Origin: Polymyxa betae
Taxonomy: Eukaryota; Endomyxa; Phytomyxea; Plasmodiophorida; Plasmodiophoridae
DNA: 64,000 bases
Direction: 5' to 3'
Assembly: GCA_003693705.1 (NCBI GenBank)
Contig: RBZT01000855.1
Coordinates: 186,001 to 250,000, forward strand
Of the stretch, positions 21,975 through 32,906 are shown piece after piece (within the stretch, counting starts at the first letter, position 1; each line of letters starts with the position of its first letter). The position numbers were made by a program, and so were the translations under genes. The notes under the pieces are model-generated. The model was not told the origin of the DNA, ran no database searches, and worked only from the letters and a program-made list of their open reading frames with translations.

Positions 21975-24900
21975 TTAATTCTTGTTATCTTCGGTTTTAT
22001 CACGCCAACTGGTCCCGGAAGCTCTGGCGCCCGCCAAAGGCAACTGTGGTGCCGTTCCAGAGTCACCAACACGCCTCCAAGGGCCTACAATTCAGAATCA
22101 GATCTATGCAAACCGCGACAGCAATCAGCGCCCAAACCTGAATCGGCGTCGGCGGTGCCATTCGCATCTCCAATTCGAAACGACGACCTCCATGCGTTAG
22201 ACGCTTGCTTAAGAGCGGGTCCAGCAGAGGCAGATGGTTCTTCACGACGCCAGCCACGTTCAGGGGCCGCAGCTACAACAGGTCTACGGGCGCTAGTATC
22301 AGCAGCGACAGGACGACGAGCATCAGCATCGGCAGTTCTCCAGGTGCGAGCTTCGGGACCAGCTGCAGCAGCAGCAGCTGGAGGAACCACGCTGGCAGCC
22401 GTTTTCTTCTGGCGACGTTCTTCGATTTCCTGAAGAGTTTTGTAAGCATTGGAATGGAGAAAACACCAGCATGGCCAACCTGTTCTCTCTTTCGCTGAAT
22501 TTCGGCGATGCGATCGAGCTTGGCACGACGTTCATTGAGCTCACGGGACTTGGCAGCGCGAGCTTCCTCTTCAGCGTTACGTTTACGTTCAAGTTCTTCT
22601 TCACGGCGTTCGCGTTCAGCATCCAATTCCGCCTGTTTCTTTAATTCCTCAGCGCTACAAATGTTCAATACTCTCATCTCTAAACACCAAAACCGCAAAG
22701 CATACCGTTCAATTTCCTTTTCACGAACTTTTTCATTATATTCTTCAACCATTGCCTTGTAAGCAGTACGGCGCTTCATCATGATCTGCTCGTAAAACAA
22801 TTCACGGAAGTTTGTCATTCGCGATAACCGAGCCTGATCCCAACTTCAATAGATTTCAGGGTACCACTAACAAACACAACCTTGTCGGCAACAGCATCCT
22901 CATGACGAGCGCGATGGGCAGCACAATGCTTCTCCCATTGTTCGTCATAATAGGCCTGGTCTAATACACGCTGCTTGTTATACTGTTCAATCAACAGTGG
23001 GCGCTCTTCAAGGCGCATAGCTCGGTTGGTGAAGTCCAGACGCTTGAAATCTTCCTTCAGTTTGCGCTCTTTAGCACGTTGCCTGAAGATAACAATGTCA
23101 ATACACAGAGAGTTGGATGTGTAAATAGAGCCAACTCTTGAGTCTGAACTTCTTGTTGCGCTTCGATCAGCTTCTCACGATCGACGTTCTCGGCGTCGCC
23201 TTCCAGCGTCTCGATGATTTTACGGGAACGCAGCGTGGCAGAATCGCCAGCAGCAGCAGCAGCGGCCTTCAACTTATCAATCAAGGCGAGATTCTGGGCG
23301 ATCAACCGGTCCTTCTCGAGCCGTTCTTCACGCTCCTTCTCGCGGCGAATCCTCTCTTCATTGAGCCGAGCTTGTTCATCCTCCATCTTACGCTGCTTGT
23401 ATTGCTGAGCGCGGATCATCTCTTCGCGCTACAGTTCACATAATGAGCGCTTCATTTAGCAGTCGAACAGACGAGTACCTCACGACGCTGGGCGACCAGC
23501 TCGGCTTCCTGTTTGCGTCTCTCAATAACCTGCTTACGAATGAATACATCACGATGTTCATGATCCATTCCGATCTTGGCCAACTGGAACACCTATAGAG
23601 CATTAACTACTACGAAGATGGAATGGAGAAGGGATGATAGACCCACCTGAGCTCGTTGCAGATCTTTATCAGTTTGAGTGATAGGATGGATCTTATCAAT
23701 ACAGGTCTGTAGTGAGGCAGCAAGTACAGAGATCTGTTTCATATACCGAGACGATGCAGATGATAAGTCCGAATCGAACACGAGCAGATCTGATGTGTGA
23801 TCAACACGAACACGAACCAGACCGTTCTATGAACAGGCATCAGTAAAGAAAAAACCCCTAAAGCCCCGAAAACCCTAACAACCTTAACAGAGAGAACAAC
23901 CAGTTGCTCAACATGATCCGGTGTCAGCTGAGATGGAACCAATGACAAAAACCGGCTCATTCGCAAGACACGGTACAGCTTGGCACATTGACGCAGCAGT
24001 GTGAATGCGACCGTACGGGCCAGCGCGGGGCCGTACTGGTCCAGGTGTTCGGTGGCAACAACGGCGTCCAGGAGCGGGCGGACCTTTCGCGAGAACGCGA
24101 TCGGGGAAACGGCGTCCTTGCTGGTCATCAAAGCGAAGATCTGCAGAGCCCGCGGGTCAGTACGATGTGATGGTGGAGATGGAAGGCGAGAGCGATACCT
24201 GACGGACCGAATCCGAAGCGAACTTGGTGACATTGGTCTGATGGATCTTATCAAGCATGCGATGGCGGCTGGGAGGTTGAGCGAATCCCAACATCGCCGC
24301 TAGACGAAGGTTCTTCTGATCATCAGCATGGATATGAGCAGGACGGAGCGTCATCGATGAGGTCTGGACAGGGATGGAGAGAGCAGCGATCACCAATTGA
24401 TCCGCATCTACAAACATGTGTTGGGCCGTTGAACGGATACCGACGACGACGAGGTTTACATCGTTGCTGATTCTGGGCGGCCTCACTCGATACGAACGAG
24501 AACTCGAACAGTTTGTCGACACAATAGGCGTGGAACAGCGGGTTCGACGATTTGCAGAAGATGAGCTCGAGTTTCTCGTAATAGGTGGACAGCAGCGATT
24601 GATCCAGGTTGATATCGATCTTGGAGCGAAGAAGCAGCTCGTGAATGTCTGCAATAATGTCAATGAAACCCTAAAACCCTAGCAGAACACCCGCACGAAC
24701 CTTCAATGATACGATAGGCCTCCTGCCAGAGGTCCAACGACGAAGCACATTCCAGCTGGGCGAATCGCGTATTCAAATACGCCTGGACAATCTCGGGAGC
24801 GCTGATATCTACAGAGTTCGGCTGTCCTTGAAAATTGACGATGGCGTTCAGATGAATGCGCATGATCTCGCAAAGACGACGGAATTCACTAGCACGTTGA

Positions 24901-25645
24901 TGCTGCTTGCAGTATTGTAATGCCTTACGAACAGTAGCATGATAGAGCTGATCCAAATGCTGATTGTTTCGCATCACATCCAGAACAGTACGATAGGTGT
25001 CCCAGAGGTATTTCAGCCTGAATACAACGTGAGACAAGGATTGAAGAGATCTGGAAAAACAGAGCACACCATGGCGTCACGATCTCGCGCTTGTTGCGGT
25101 CCTGGTCGTCGTCACCGCCAACACCAGGTACGAAATAATGGACGATATCGGTACGGTAGCCGAGGTCGGCGGTCGGCGCTGTCGGCTGGGGCGTCGGGCT
25201 GGGGACCGCCACAGATTCGGCTTCGGCATCCGATGCTTTCGCCTCGGCCAGACGAATGAATTCTTTAATGATTTTCTCTAATGAAGCCACTTCCTTGGCC
25301 TGACAGATATTACGATAATGCAGTAGACCATCCTAATAGGGAGCTCAGAATGGGGTCATGGGGTCATGGGGTCGCCCCAGATAAAACCCACCTTGGCGTT
25401 TTTTCGATTATTAACGGCCAGCTGAACATAGAGCATCATGATCTGTTCATGAGCTGGCTGCCAAGTTCGATAACGACGCGACATGAGCATGGTATGAAGG
25501 CTACGAAGGGCGGCGTCATCTTTGTTGACTTTGACCAAATCTAGGCAAGCGAATGTCAACAGAGGGGCATCACGAATCCCGGACCGGCAGCCGTACCGAG
25601 CGCTTTGCGCAAGGCGTTCTCGGGCTTGGCGAAATGGTGCGACAT
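21975..25645 (-). CDS. EIF3A: Translation initiation factor eIF3 subunit a
   Basis: It starts MSHHFAKPENALRKAL and, after an intron, reads DLVKVNKDDAALRSLHTMLM then RTWQPAHEQIMMLYVQL, the conserved N-terminal helical repeat of eIF3a. The PCI region follows (IFALMTSKDAVSPIAFSRKV; RMSRFLSLVPSQLTPDHVEQ). Then comes the long charged coiled coil (RLNEERIRREKEREERLEKD; RLEERPLLIEQYNKQRV) and an Ala/Arg-rich tail with repeated Trp-Arg (TWRTADAD, RGWRREEP, AWRSS) ending SWRDKTEDNKN. The final exon is recovered past an in-frame stop by a 52-nt intron. eIF3a scaffolds the eIF3 complex on the 40S subunit. Roughly 950 residues, shorter than in animals mainly at the C-terminal repeats. About 15 introns; two contain telomere-like strings. 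Confidence 0.94.
24666..24681. repeat. Telomere-like CCCTAAAA motif inside an eIF3a intron
   Basis: AAACCCTAAAACCCTA on the plus strand, so TAGGGTTTTAGGGTTT in the transcript, just upstream of an eIF3a acceptor. It is about two units of a TTTTAGGG/TTTAGGG-type repeat. A related string lies in another eIF3a intron at about 23869-23878. Confidence 0.6.
25350..25373. repeat. Three perfect ATGGGGTC tandem units in an eIF3a intron
   Basis: Three consecutive identical 8-bp units lie inside the intron that follows the NNRKNAK exon of eIF3a. Too small for a transposon; most likely slippage, possibly polymorphic. Confidence 0.8.
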
Positions 25646-26031
25646 GATGCCGAGACTGGTGGAAGCAGGCAGATGGGGGCGAACAAGGTAGACCCGGGTG
25701 CCGCCGACCACCAACGTAACAATGATGCTCTAAAAGCACGGACTGCGACAACTCCGTAACGATGTCCGGACCAAAAATTTCTATCTGCAGAATCAAGTTT
25801 CTCAATGCATTTCGTAAACTGGATGGAGAGTTGTGCGACTCTGGTGGCTGCTAGAAAATATAGTCAAGATTGTGATAAAATGTTATTATCAAATTGGGGT
25901 TTTAAATATTCGTAAAAGGTTGTTGGAATTCGATTTCCGACTGTGAAGTTTCACATCGAACTGATCGGAAGCCACACCCGGAATGTCTTTGTTTAATGTT
26001 GCTAGGGCAGGACGACCTGGTAGATGATCAA
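25646..26031. other. Intergenic spacer, eIF3a promoter side
   Basis: Lies between the stop of the C2HC zinc-finger gene and the eIF3a start, both on the minus strand. No coding frame or defined motif was found. Confidence 0.5.
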
Positions 26032-27902
26032 CTAGAGGTTCGGGAAGCAGTTATTCATCTGAGTAATATTCAGTGTGATGTTGGAGCCTTTCAGAAGCGG
26101 GTTTCATACCAATCGCTGGAACGCCTCTGCTAGATCTAGAGCTTCGACGCGAAACCTTTTAGGAATCTGACTTGATAGATCGTTGGCGACGGCGATTTGT
26201 GTTAGGAAATACACCTAAACAAATCCAGCGAATCAATAATGGCTTACACGAATAATCAAGTTTTTGTGACAAATATTCAAAACTGGCTCTCCATAGAAGC
26301 AGCCAGAAAACCACCTTCCAACTCGAAAAAAACTTGTAAAAGTGGAAATTGGAAAACCTGATTGAGCTCGTCAATGAAGGCGTCGGATGCAATTTCCTTC
26401 TTTGACGCCGCCATCTCGATCTGCTTCCGCAGAATGGCATCACGGCAATCGAGCCCTTCCGATTTCCGCTGCCGGATATCGACATGGAACGCGAGGATGA
26501 CTTCAATCACAGAGTTTAAAAACAGCAAGATATGATTAGGACGATTAACGATAAATTAAAGACTTACACAGGCTGGCGAACAGCATCGATTTTCGGAATG
26601 TGACGAGATCGTTCTTCTCCATGAACTGATCTGCATTTCCGATCGCCTGTAAAGAGTATTATCATGAGTGCGATGCAAAATCGTAGAAAAGAAACAGAGA
26701 ATACCGACCTCAATAAAGATGTCCCAGAATCGTTCACATTGTGTATCCAGCGGTACCCAAATCAAAGGATCCATTCGCAGCAATTCTGTGGCGGCTACAT
26801 AGCAGGCCACCGACATCTTCAATGAGACATTCTTATTAAGAATCTCAAACAAGACGCACGTGAAAGGCTCCGGTGGCAGATCGATACCACATGACACCAT
26901 CAGCTGAAAACATTTAAAATGCAAAACGATGCACGACACGACGACCGACCTTCAACGAATCTAAAGCGGATTGGTCGATACTATTGTTCAGGAGGGCGTC
27001 CAGAGCCGTGTCGTCAGCAAGCGAGGCTTTCTGTTGACGGCTTGAACCGAGATGTCTCAGGCCTGGCGACAGCAAGCTGTGAGCGGATGCAGCGATCGCC
27101 TTTCGCTTTGCCCAGCGATTCTCGCTGAGAAATTCGCCAGGTTCTGGACCCGATTTACGTCCACGACGTTTAGCGCCGCCATGCGACCCCTAAAAGCTGC
27201 AATTTCAGATCGGGATTCGGTCATGGAATTTGGCGAACGACGAGCAGATCGGAGACAGCGACGACGTCGGGATTGGATGGCTGCCCAGGGCAATCCTTAT
27301 CCAGATGGGTGCTTTGCATGAGTTTCAAATCGACCATTTGAAGGCAGGCCGGGCATTGCACCATCTGATCTGTCCCGACCGACATCGAGACGTCGACAGT
27401 ATTGACAAGAAATCCTTGAGTGAATTGCAAGGGATGGCGCCCAAACACATATTGGAGTTAAAAGCGCGCCAAACGCCTCGACTTCGGCCAAAATATTTTC
27501 GCATTGAAGTAAAATATCGAAAATCCGCGAATTCGTCGAATTTTCTGGGAACACCAATGACGATTACAAACAAGGAAGCGATGCCGGTCAATAATTTCGC
27601 TTGCAAACAGGAGCGTCTTCTGATTAAAACGACCCGTTGGACTGTTTTCTTCATCCTCGATTTTTCTTCTCACTTGATGGTTGCTCTATCAGGAAGTTGA
27701 ATTGTTCTCCTTCAATACTGCCTCCGGGTCGAGAGGGCCAATGTTTAGTGCCTGTCTTGCCAATCTTTAGTTCCCGCCTGATGCAGATAAGCCAGCCTTG
27801 TTGAAATCTCCCTTCTACAACCAGATGATACATAAGATCGGCGTATTCAATCTCAATCAACGCGCGAGTGTAAATAGGTCTATTTAGTTTCTGGGCGACC
27901 AT
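26032..27902 (-). CDS. C2HC (UBZ4/Rad18-like) zinc-finger protein with helical C-terminal domain
   Basis: Pieced together from about eight exons, ATG at 27902 to TAG at 26032. A zinc finger reads CPACLQMVDLKLMQSTHL...C (C-x2-C...H-x4-C), like the UBZ4 ubiquitin-binding fingers of RAD18, SLX4 or WRNIP1. A basic linker follows (GAKRRGRKSGPEPG), then an all-helical C-terminal region (SLKLMVSCGIDLPPEPFTCV, LLRMDPLIWVPLDTQCERFW, KQIEMAASKKEIASDAFI) ending MNNCFPNL. The N-terminal 80 residues are unrecognised. Phase is kept at each proposed junction, but two (near 27640 and 27400) rest only on open frames. The finger suggests a DNA-damage or ubiquitin-reading role; I cannot name an orthologue. Confidence 0.55.
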
Positions 27903-29050
27903 CCCTTTGCCTCCTGCTGATCATCAGCGTCGAAAGTCCCAATCTGAATTTCAGATCTCTGATCTCATCTCCAAACACGCGACATCACAACTGAAGCTTT
28001 CCTGCATGGCAGCCATCATGCTTTGTCGGATTGTATCGATCGAGGATAAACTCTCAACCGTTGTAGCTTGCTAGTGTACGCCTTGACCATCACTTCAACT
28101 GTCTGAGCACAGAGTGAAATACTATTGGAGATGCAACATTTTCACGATCGGCAAAAGTCGAATGTCGAGGAAGGAACAAAGCGAGTAATGCGAAAACCCG
28201 TCTATTTCTGAGAAGTAAGCCATGCGTGCTTGTTGATTTAGAATTATAACGGTTTTCTAGACACAATTTCGATGACATTCGTCGAGGGTTCTCTAAGAAC
28301 GTTGGACTTTTACAAACCAAACATGGGGTACATTCGCAAAATGTTTTATCAATGAGGTACATTTTTTGAAACTTATGGAGCGGTGCAAAATGGAAAGCGA
28401 TACTCATTGTGATCCCAATAAAAAAACATCAATAATTACCAAGCAGGCTTTTTTGTCATAGAAGTTTAGGCTTCGAAATTATGGTTGGAATGCAATACGC
28501 GGTACATCGGTTCTGTTACCCGATGCCAAGATAGGTTTACTATCAAGCCACCCATCCATTAACAACGAGCTCACCAATCCATGATGCAAGAAAGAACCTA
28601 TGATCTATTTGGAGCAACAGTCTTGTTCGCTATGAAGCAGAGAACTGGGAATTTTCGAATGTCTGCGAAAAGATTTTCAGCGAAAGTTCTTGTTCTGAAG
28701 TTGGCGATGTCCAGGATTTCAGTTTCTTAGATTTTTAGGGATCGATGTCAGTCGATTTCTGCTTGCAAACAGTGGCGTGGTCCTGCCTATGAAAGGACGC
28801 CTACCCAATGACGAGCGCACTCCTGCTGAAACCACACCCAGCAAATGAGATGGGAAGATGACGCTTCCATTCATCTCATTTGAAACTGCACTCACATAAA
28901 AAACATCACGATGATGGGATGAGCACTGTGGGTGTGACCATGGCAAAGAGGCCGCTGTTCGGGGTGCCTCTGCTAATGGGGTCATCCCACTTTCCACCCC
29001 AAAACACTCTCTACTCTGGAGCTTGTTTTTTGACATTTAATGTGCCAACC
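27903..29050. other. Intergenic, possibly one small unannotated frame
   Basis: About 1.1 kb between the divergent zinc-finger gene and the PDK1-like gene. A 105-codon minus frame (28407-28090) starts with ATG but has no recognisable motif and no splice or codon evidence, so it is not called. Runs of A/T occur near 28420. The plus frame upstream of 29051 is open to about 28880, so the kinase could start earlier. Confidence 0.45.
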
Positions 29051-30485
29051 ATGACATCGGCGAAAGTGAATGATGGCACTGTTTCAGACGTCAAGCTGTC
29101 ATTGCAGGATTTTGAACTAGGTGAAGTTCTTGGAGAAGGATCCTACGCCCAGGTACGAGATGTTTCCAGGAGATAGGGTGCTTGATTAATATATTTTTAG
29201 GTGATTGAGGCACGTCATCGTAAATCTGGTTTCCGCTATGCCCTGTAATTACTGGCTGTCCACTGTCAGCCTGGGATAGGTGATGAAATTCCATTTTTCA
29301 GGAAAGTAGTTGATAAACGTCACGTTCTGCGCCAGAATAAACAGCAATATGTAATGTCGGAGAAAGCAATATTATCCAGGCTGGATCATCCTGGAATTGT
29401 TCGGCTATTCGGCACATTTCAAGATGAGATTTCTTTATGTATGTTGATTCTTAATGCTAATTAATTTACTGTAACCATTGTATCTCGGTACAACCTCGTT
29501 CAAATTTTTCCCAAAATTTGACTAATCTCTTTGTCATGTCACTTACAGCTGATTTAGATTTTGTATTGGAGCTAGCCGAGAGCGGAGAGCTATTCCAACA
29601 AATCAAATCTGTAACATTTTGTTGCTTTGACTATCCAACTTTCTAATGGAAATTCTGTCAATGGTACAGCTCGGAAAATGCCCGGAATATCACATCCAGT
29701 TTTGCTGTGCCGAAATCCTCCTCATTCTTGAATATTTGCATAGCTGCGGCATTGTTCATCGCGACCTCAAGCCCGAAGTAGATCCTGCCATCTGCGTTTC
29801 CGAATTTTCAGTTGCTGAATCTCTCGTGATCAGAATTTACTTCTCAAAGACGGGCACATTAAGCTGGTTGATTTCGGGTCTGCGAGAAAACTCGCTGAAG
29901 GAGCCTGTACGGCATCGGATTCGAACCGACGCAACTCGTTCGTCGGAACTGCAGAGTAAGCAACTTTGGAATGCATTTCCTGTTACGTATTCATGGTGGT
30001 AGATATGTACCTCCTGAGCTACTTAACAATGAACCTGTTGGATTCGAGTAAGAGTAAGGCAATGAAATTTATGTCGTGGTCTTGAATGCTCGAATTGCAC
30101 AGAGCCGACCTTTGGGCATTTGGATGTGTGATCTATCAGATGATATGTGGGCGACCTCCTTTCAAAGGCGAATCCGAATACTTGACGTTCCAAAAAATAA
30201 TTAACTTTGAGATTGATTATCCTCCTTACATTTCTTCAATCGCGAAATCCTTGATCCAACGTCTGCTGTCAAAAAATCCGGAAGAGAGATTTGGATCCGG
30301 GTTTGAATCGTACGTTTTCAGATCATGGTCCTTGTTTGCATATTTTGTTGATAACTTGTATTAGGTTAAAAGCACATCCCTTTTTTCATGGGATTGTGTT
30401 TGAAGACTTGTTTACCCAACCTGCACCATGCTGGACATGCAGTTCCCACGAATTAGATACTGGGAATGGGATTAGAAGACCGTAG
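29051..30485 (+). CDS. PDK1: PDK1-like (phosphoinositide-dependent) AGC kinase
   Basis: The kinase domain is complete across about nine exons: [16 protein letters not shown] (P-loop), ALKVVDKRH (catalytic Lys), [44 protein letters not shown], a long activation segment with [33 protein letters not shown] and [10 protein letters not shown]. The SFVGTAEYVxPELL activation loop and EYLTFQKII are PDK1 hallmarks. PDK1 phosphorylates the activation loop of other AGC kinases. No C-terminal PH domain could be found: the frame ends soon after the kinase at 30485. Alternative splices into 30486-30786 would give only a short basic tail. The 3' end is therefore uncertain; the start could be the upstream ATG at 28920. 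Confidence 0.85.
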
Positions 30486-30782
30486 AACAAATCTACAGAA
30501 TAAAGGAACGAATTCTGTCAGACAAGCTCGGTAAATGACTGCCGAACGCAATTCTTAGATTGGGCGTTGAATGATAAGGCAGAAGAATCCTGATGATACC
30601 GAGCGTGCCAGGAAGGGTATGTTTACATGGCTCGTCGTATTAATCAGATTTAATTGCTATAGTAAACATAAACCTACTGACTACTGCAGCCCAAAGAAAC
30701 AACTTAAATTCGCCTATTCCACAGGGAGATTCAAGAAATTAGTGCAATCCGTTCATCGGAACATTGTAATGATTCCCTCAGT

Positions 30783-31725
30783 TTAGTGGAGAAGTGTGTC
30801 GAACGATAGCGATTCTCCCGTGAACATGGCACGAATCGAGACCTTCCTCTGCAGCTGCTGACTAACTTCCTCAGGAGTGCCCTTTAGGAGAGGAAACGTT
30901 CCCTAAACTTCTTTCAGGATGAGTTTTATCCGCAAAGAAACGTTTTACGTAATGCATTGGGATCAGGGTTTGCACTGATAAGAGCAGCTTATTCAATGCA
31001 TAAGCCGCCTCTTTCGGGCCCTAACCAATCATTAGCAGGAAGCACCTTACAACCCTCACGAATTATTATACCATCGTAAAATGGCCCCCAATCGGCAGCA
31101 GAGCCACTTGTGGCGCATACAGCTCTGAGATCAGCCGCATATCGCCAAAAACGTTCGCTGTTGTGGCAATTATCAGCTACGGCTGAAAGCAAAGCAAATG
31201 AGTCATACTGTCACCAGCATGGTAGAAAGTTGGGCCATTTTTGATGCTGACAACAAAGCCTGCAGGAGCGCCTCCGATTAGCAATCCGTGTTGTCCTGGG
31301 CAGCCACTGCTATGATCTGCATTGACCATAGTGACAGAGATCCCATCAATAACCTCGACAGTCCCGCCTTTGTTCATCTAACCGTCCATAAATGACGATT
31401 TCCAAATTAATAACGCTATATTGCCCACTTGAATGATTTGATCGTCGGGCACGCCTTGCGACTTGATCCATTCGCCAACTTCAAATATACAGACGACCTT
31501 GGCGTTAGACTGCTTTAGCAGATCGGGGGCGCTGGCAGCATGATCGAAATGACCATGCGTTACGAGCACGAGGTCGGGCTTGGGAAGGTTTCCGCCCCGA
31601 AACTCCTCAGGAAAATTGGGCGACTCCAACCAGGGGTCGATCATGATCGTGGCCGATGTTGGCGTCTTAATCATAAAACCGGCATGGCCAAGCCATGTCA
31701 CACTGCTGTCAGCAATCGCCTTCAT
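30783..31725 (-). CDS. UPF0173-type metal-dependent hydrolase (bacterial-like, with introns)
   Basis: Spliced from five exons: [42 protein letters not shown] (HxHxDH metal site), [48 protein letters not shown] and [18 protein letters not shown]. These are the signature blocks of the metallo-beta-lactamase-fold UPF0173/UlaG-like hydrolases, widespread in bacteria and archaea. All metal ligands appear present; the substrate is unknown. The introns show it is a genuine nuclear gene rather than contamination. Similarity to the prokaryotic family suggests ancient lateral transfer, which needs a phylogeny. Confidence 0.88.
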
Positions 31726-32180
31726 CAATGATCAATACAGATACAGATCGGAAATGAGGTCCGGAGACGAACACATCTGGTTTTCGGAACACTCGAGATC
31801 CACTCCGAAGACAATTTACTCATGTTGTTGTGCTGACTCGATCTCCCATCCTTGAGCTCGTTAATGCAGTTAATATGAGGATGGGTGCTGCGCGTACCTG
31901 CTAAGCTCGTGAAGCTATGTCCAAAAAACAAAGGACGACAATACACAATGGTCGCATGTGCGAAAATGATAATCAAAGCCAGTTAGCTCAGGTGCACCTG
32001 ATACTATTTTCACCCGATATAAAATCAATAAGAAGCACTCGGCGGATTTCCCATAATTGACGTCAAATCTGCTTCTGCGTTCGAAACGATTTTAAAGAAC
32101 CCTGAGAAAAGTGCGGAAGAGAATGTTGGGACTGTCCAAACTGTACATGTCGTTGTTGTGTGCTGCTTGAATTGGCCAAG
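31726..32180. other. Divergent spacer between the hydrolase and NSE1
   Basis: Shared upstream DNA of two divergent genes. Only short frames with no motifs; presumably a bidirectional promoter. Confidence 0.5.
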
Positions 32181-32906
32181 ATGCCACGCCCGATTCCCGT
32201 TATCGAATCACCAGATGCCGTCAAGGCTATGGTCCAGTACTTCAACACTGTGCAGGTGACACGTGAATCGAAAGTTATCAAAGAGGTCAAGGCCATTGCC
32301 GAGATATTTGAATTGGACGCACCACAGGCCGATGATTGGCGGAAGCTGATTGGGAAGGCGAATAAAGTGTTCCAGTTTGTACAAATGACGATCAAGGCCA
32401 TGATCTCAGAGGTCAATGGTCAAATCTACTGGGGCCTTGTCAACACAGCTAACGACGACATCGCTTCGGTTGTCTTCCCGGAGAAGGAAGTGAAACTGTT
32501 CCAGGAAGTGTTTAAAACACTGATCGACCAGAGAGGGACCATCTCTCAAGAGAATGCTCTCGACTTACGTTGTCGTGAAGGGCAGCATAAATTGACTGCG
32601 GACGAAGCCAATGTGGTTTTGCAGAAGCTGTGTACTAATCACTGGTTGAGACCCGATAAAGACGGCAACTACCTTATTGGGGAACGTTCCTATCTTGAAT
32701 ACGGCAGCTATTTTGACCAATTACACCGAGCAGGAGAGGTCCAATCGTTTACACTTCTTGAAAATCGTTCTTACTCTTTGTTTTAGCTGCCGACCTGCTC
32801 CAGCTGTAAAAATTGGATGATTCTAGGGACTGATGAAGCGCTTCATTTTCATTGCCAAGAGCGAATGCGACAGGAACGATCTCAATTAATTTCTTATAAT
32901 ACTTAG
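32181..32906 (+). CDS. NSMCE1: NSE1, SMC5/6-complex subunit with truncated RING
   Basis: Two exons (32181-32738, 32787-32906) give 225 residues. The winged-helix region matches NSE1: INGQ-like EVNGQIYWGLVNTANDDIAS, FPEKEVKLFQEVFKTLIDQRG, SQENALDL, LTADEANVVLQKLCTNHWLRP and DGNYLIGERSYLEYGSYF. NSE1 with NSE3/NSE4 forms the SMC5/6 head subcomplex and normally ends in a RING that helps ubiquitin transfer. Here the C-terminus keeps CSSC and a HFHC block but lacks the central and last Cys pairs, so the RING looks degenerate. The TAG at 32904-32906 overlaps the stop codon of the convergent channel gene. Confidence 0.87.

Noticed and set aside
22363-22384. AGCAGCAGC trinucleotide run as a possible microsatellite locus
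   Set aside because: It encodes the short Ala run of the eIF3a tail on the minus strand and is explained by coding.
28090-28407. 105-codon minus ORF in the zinc-finger/PDK1 spacer
   Set aside because: No recognisable domain, no splice context, and a length close to chance expectation for this spacer.
29910-29936. String GGATTCGAACCGACGC looks like a tRNA T-arm (B box) on the minus strand
   Set aside because: It lies inside the conserved PDK1 activation-loop exon, and no matching acceptor stem, D-arm or A box was found at the right distance.
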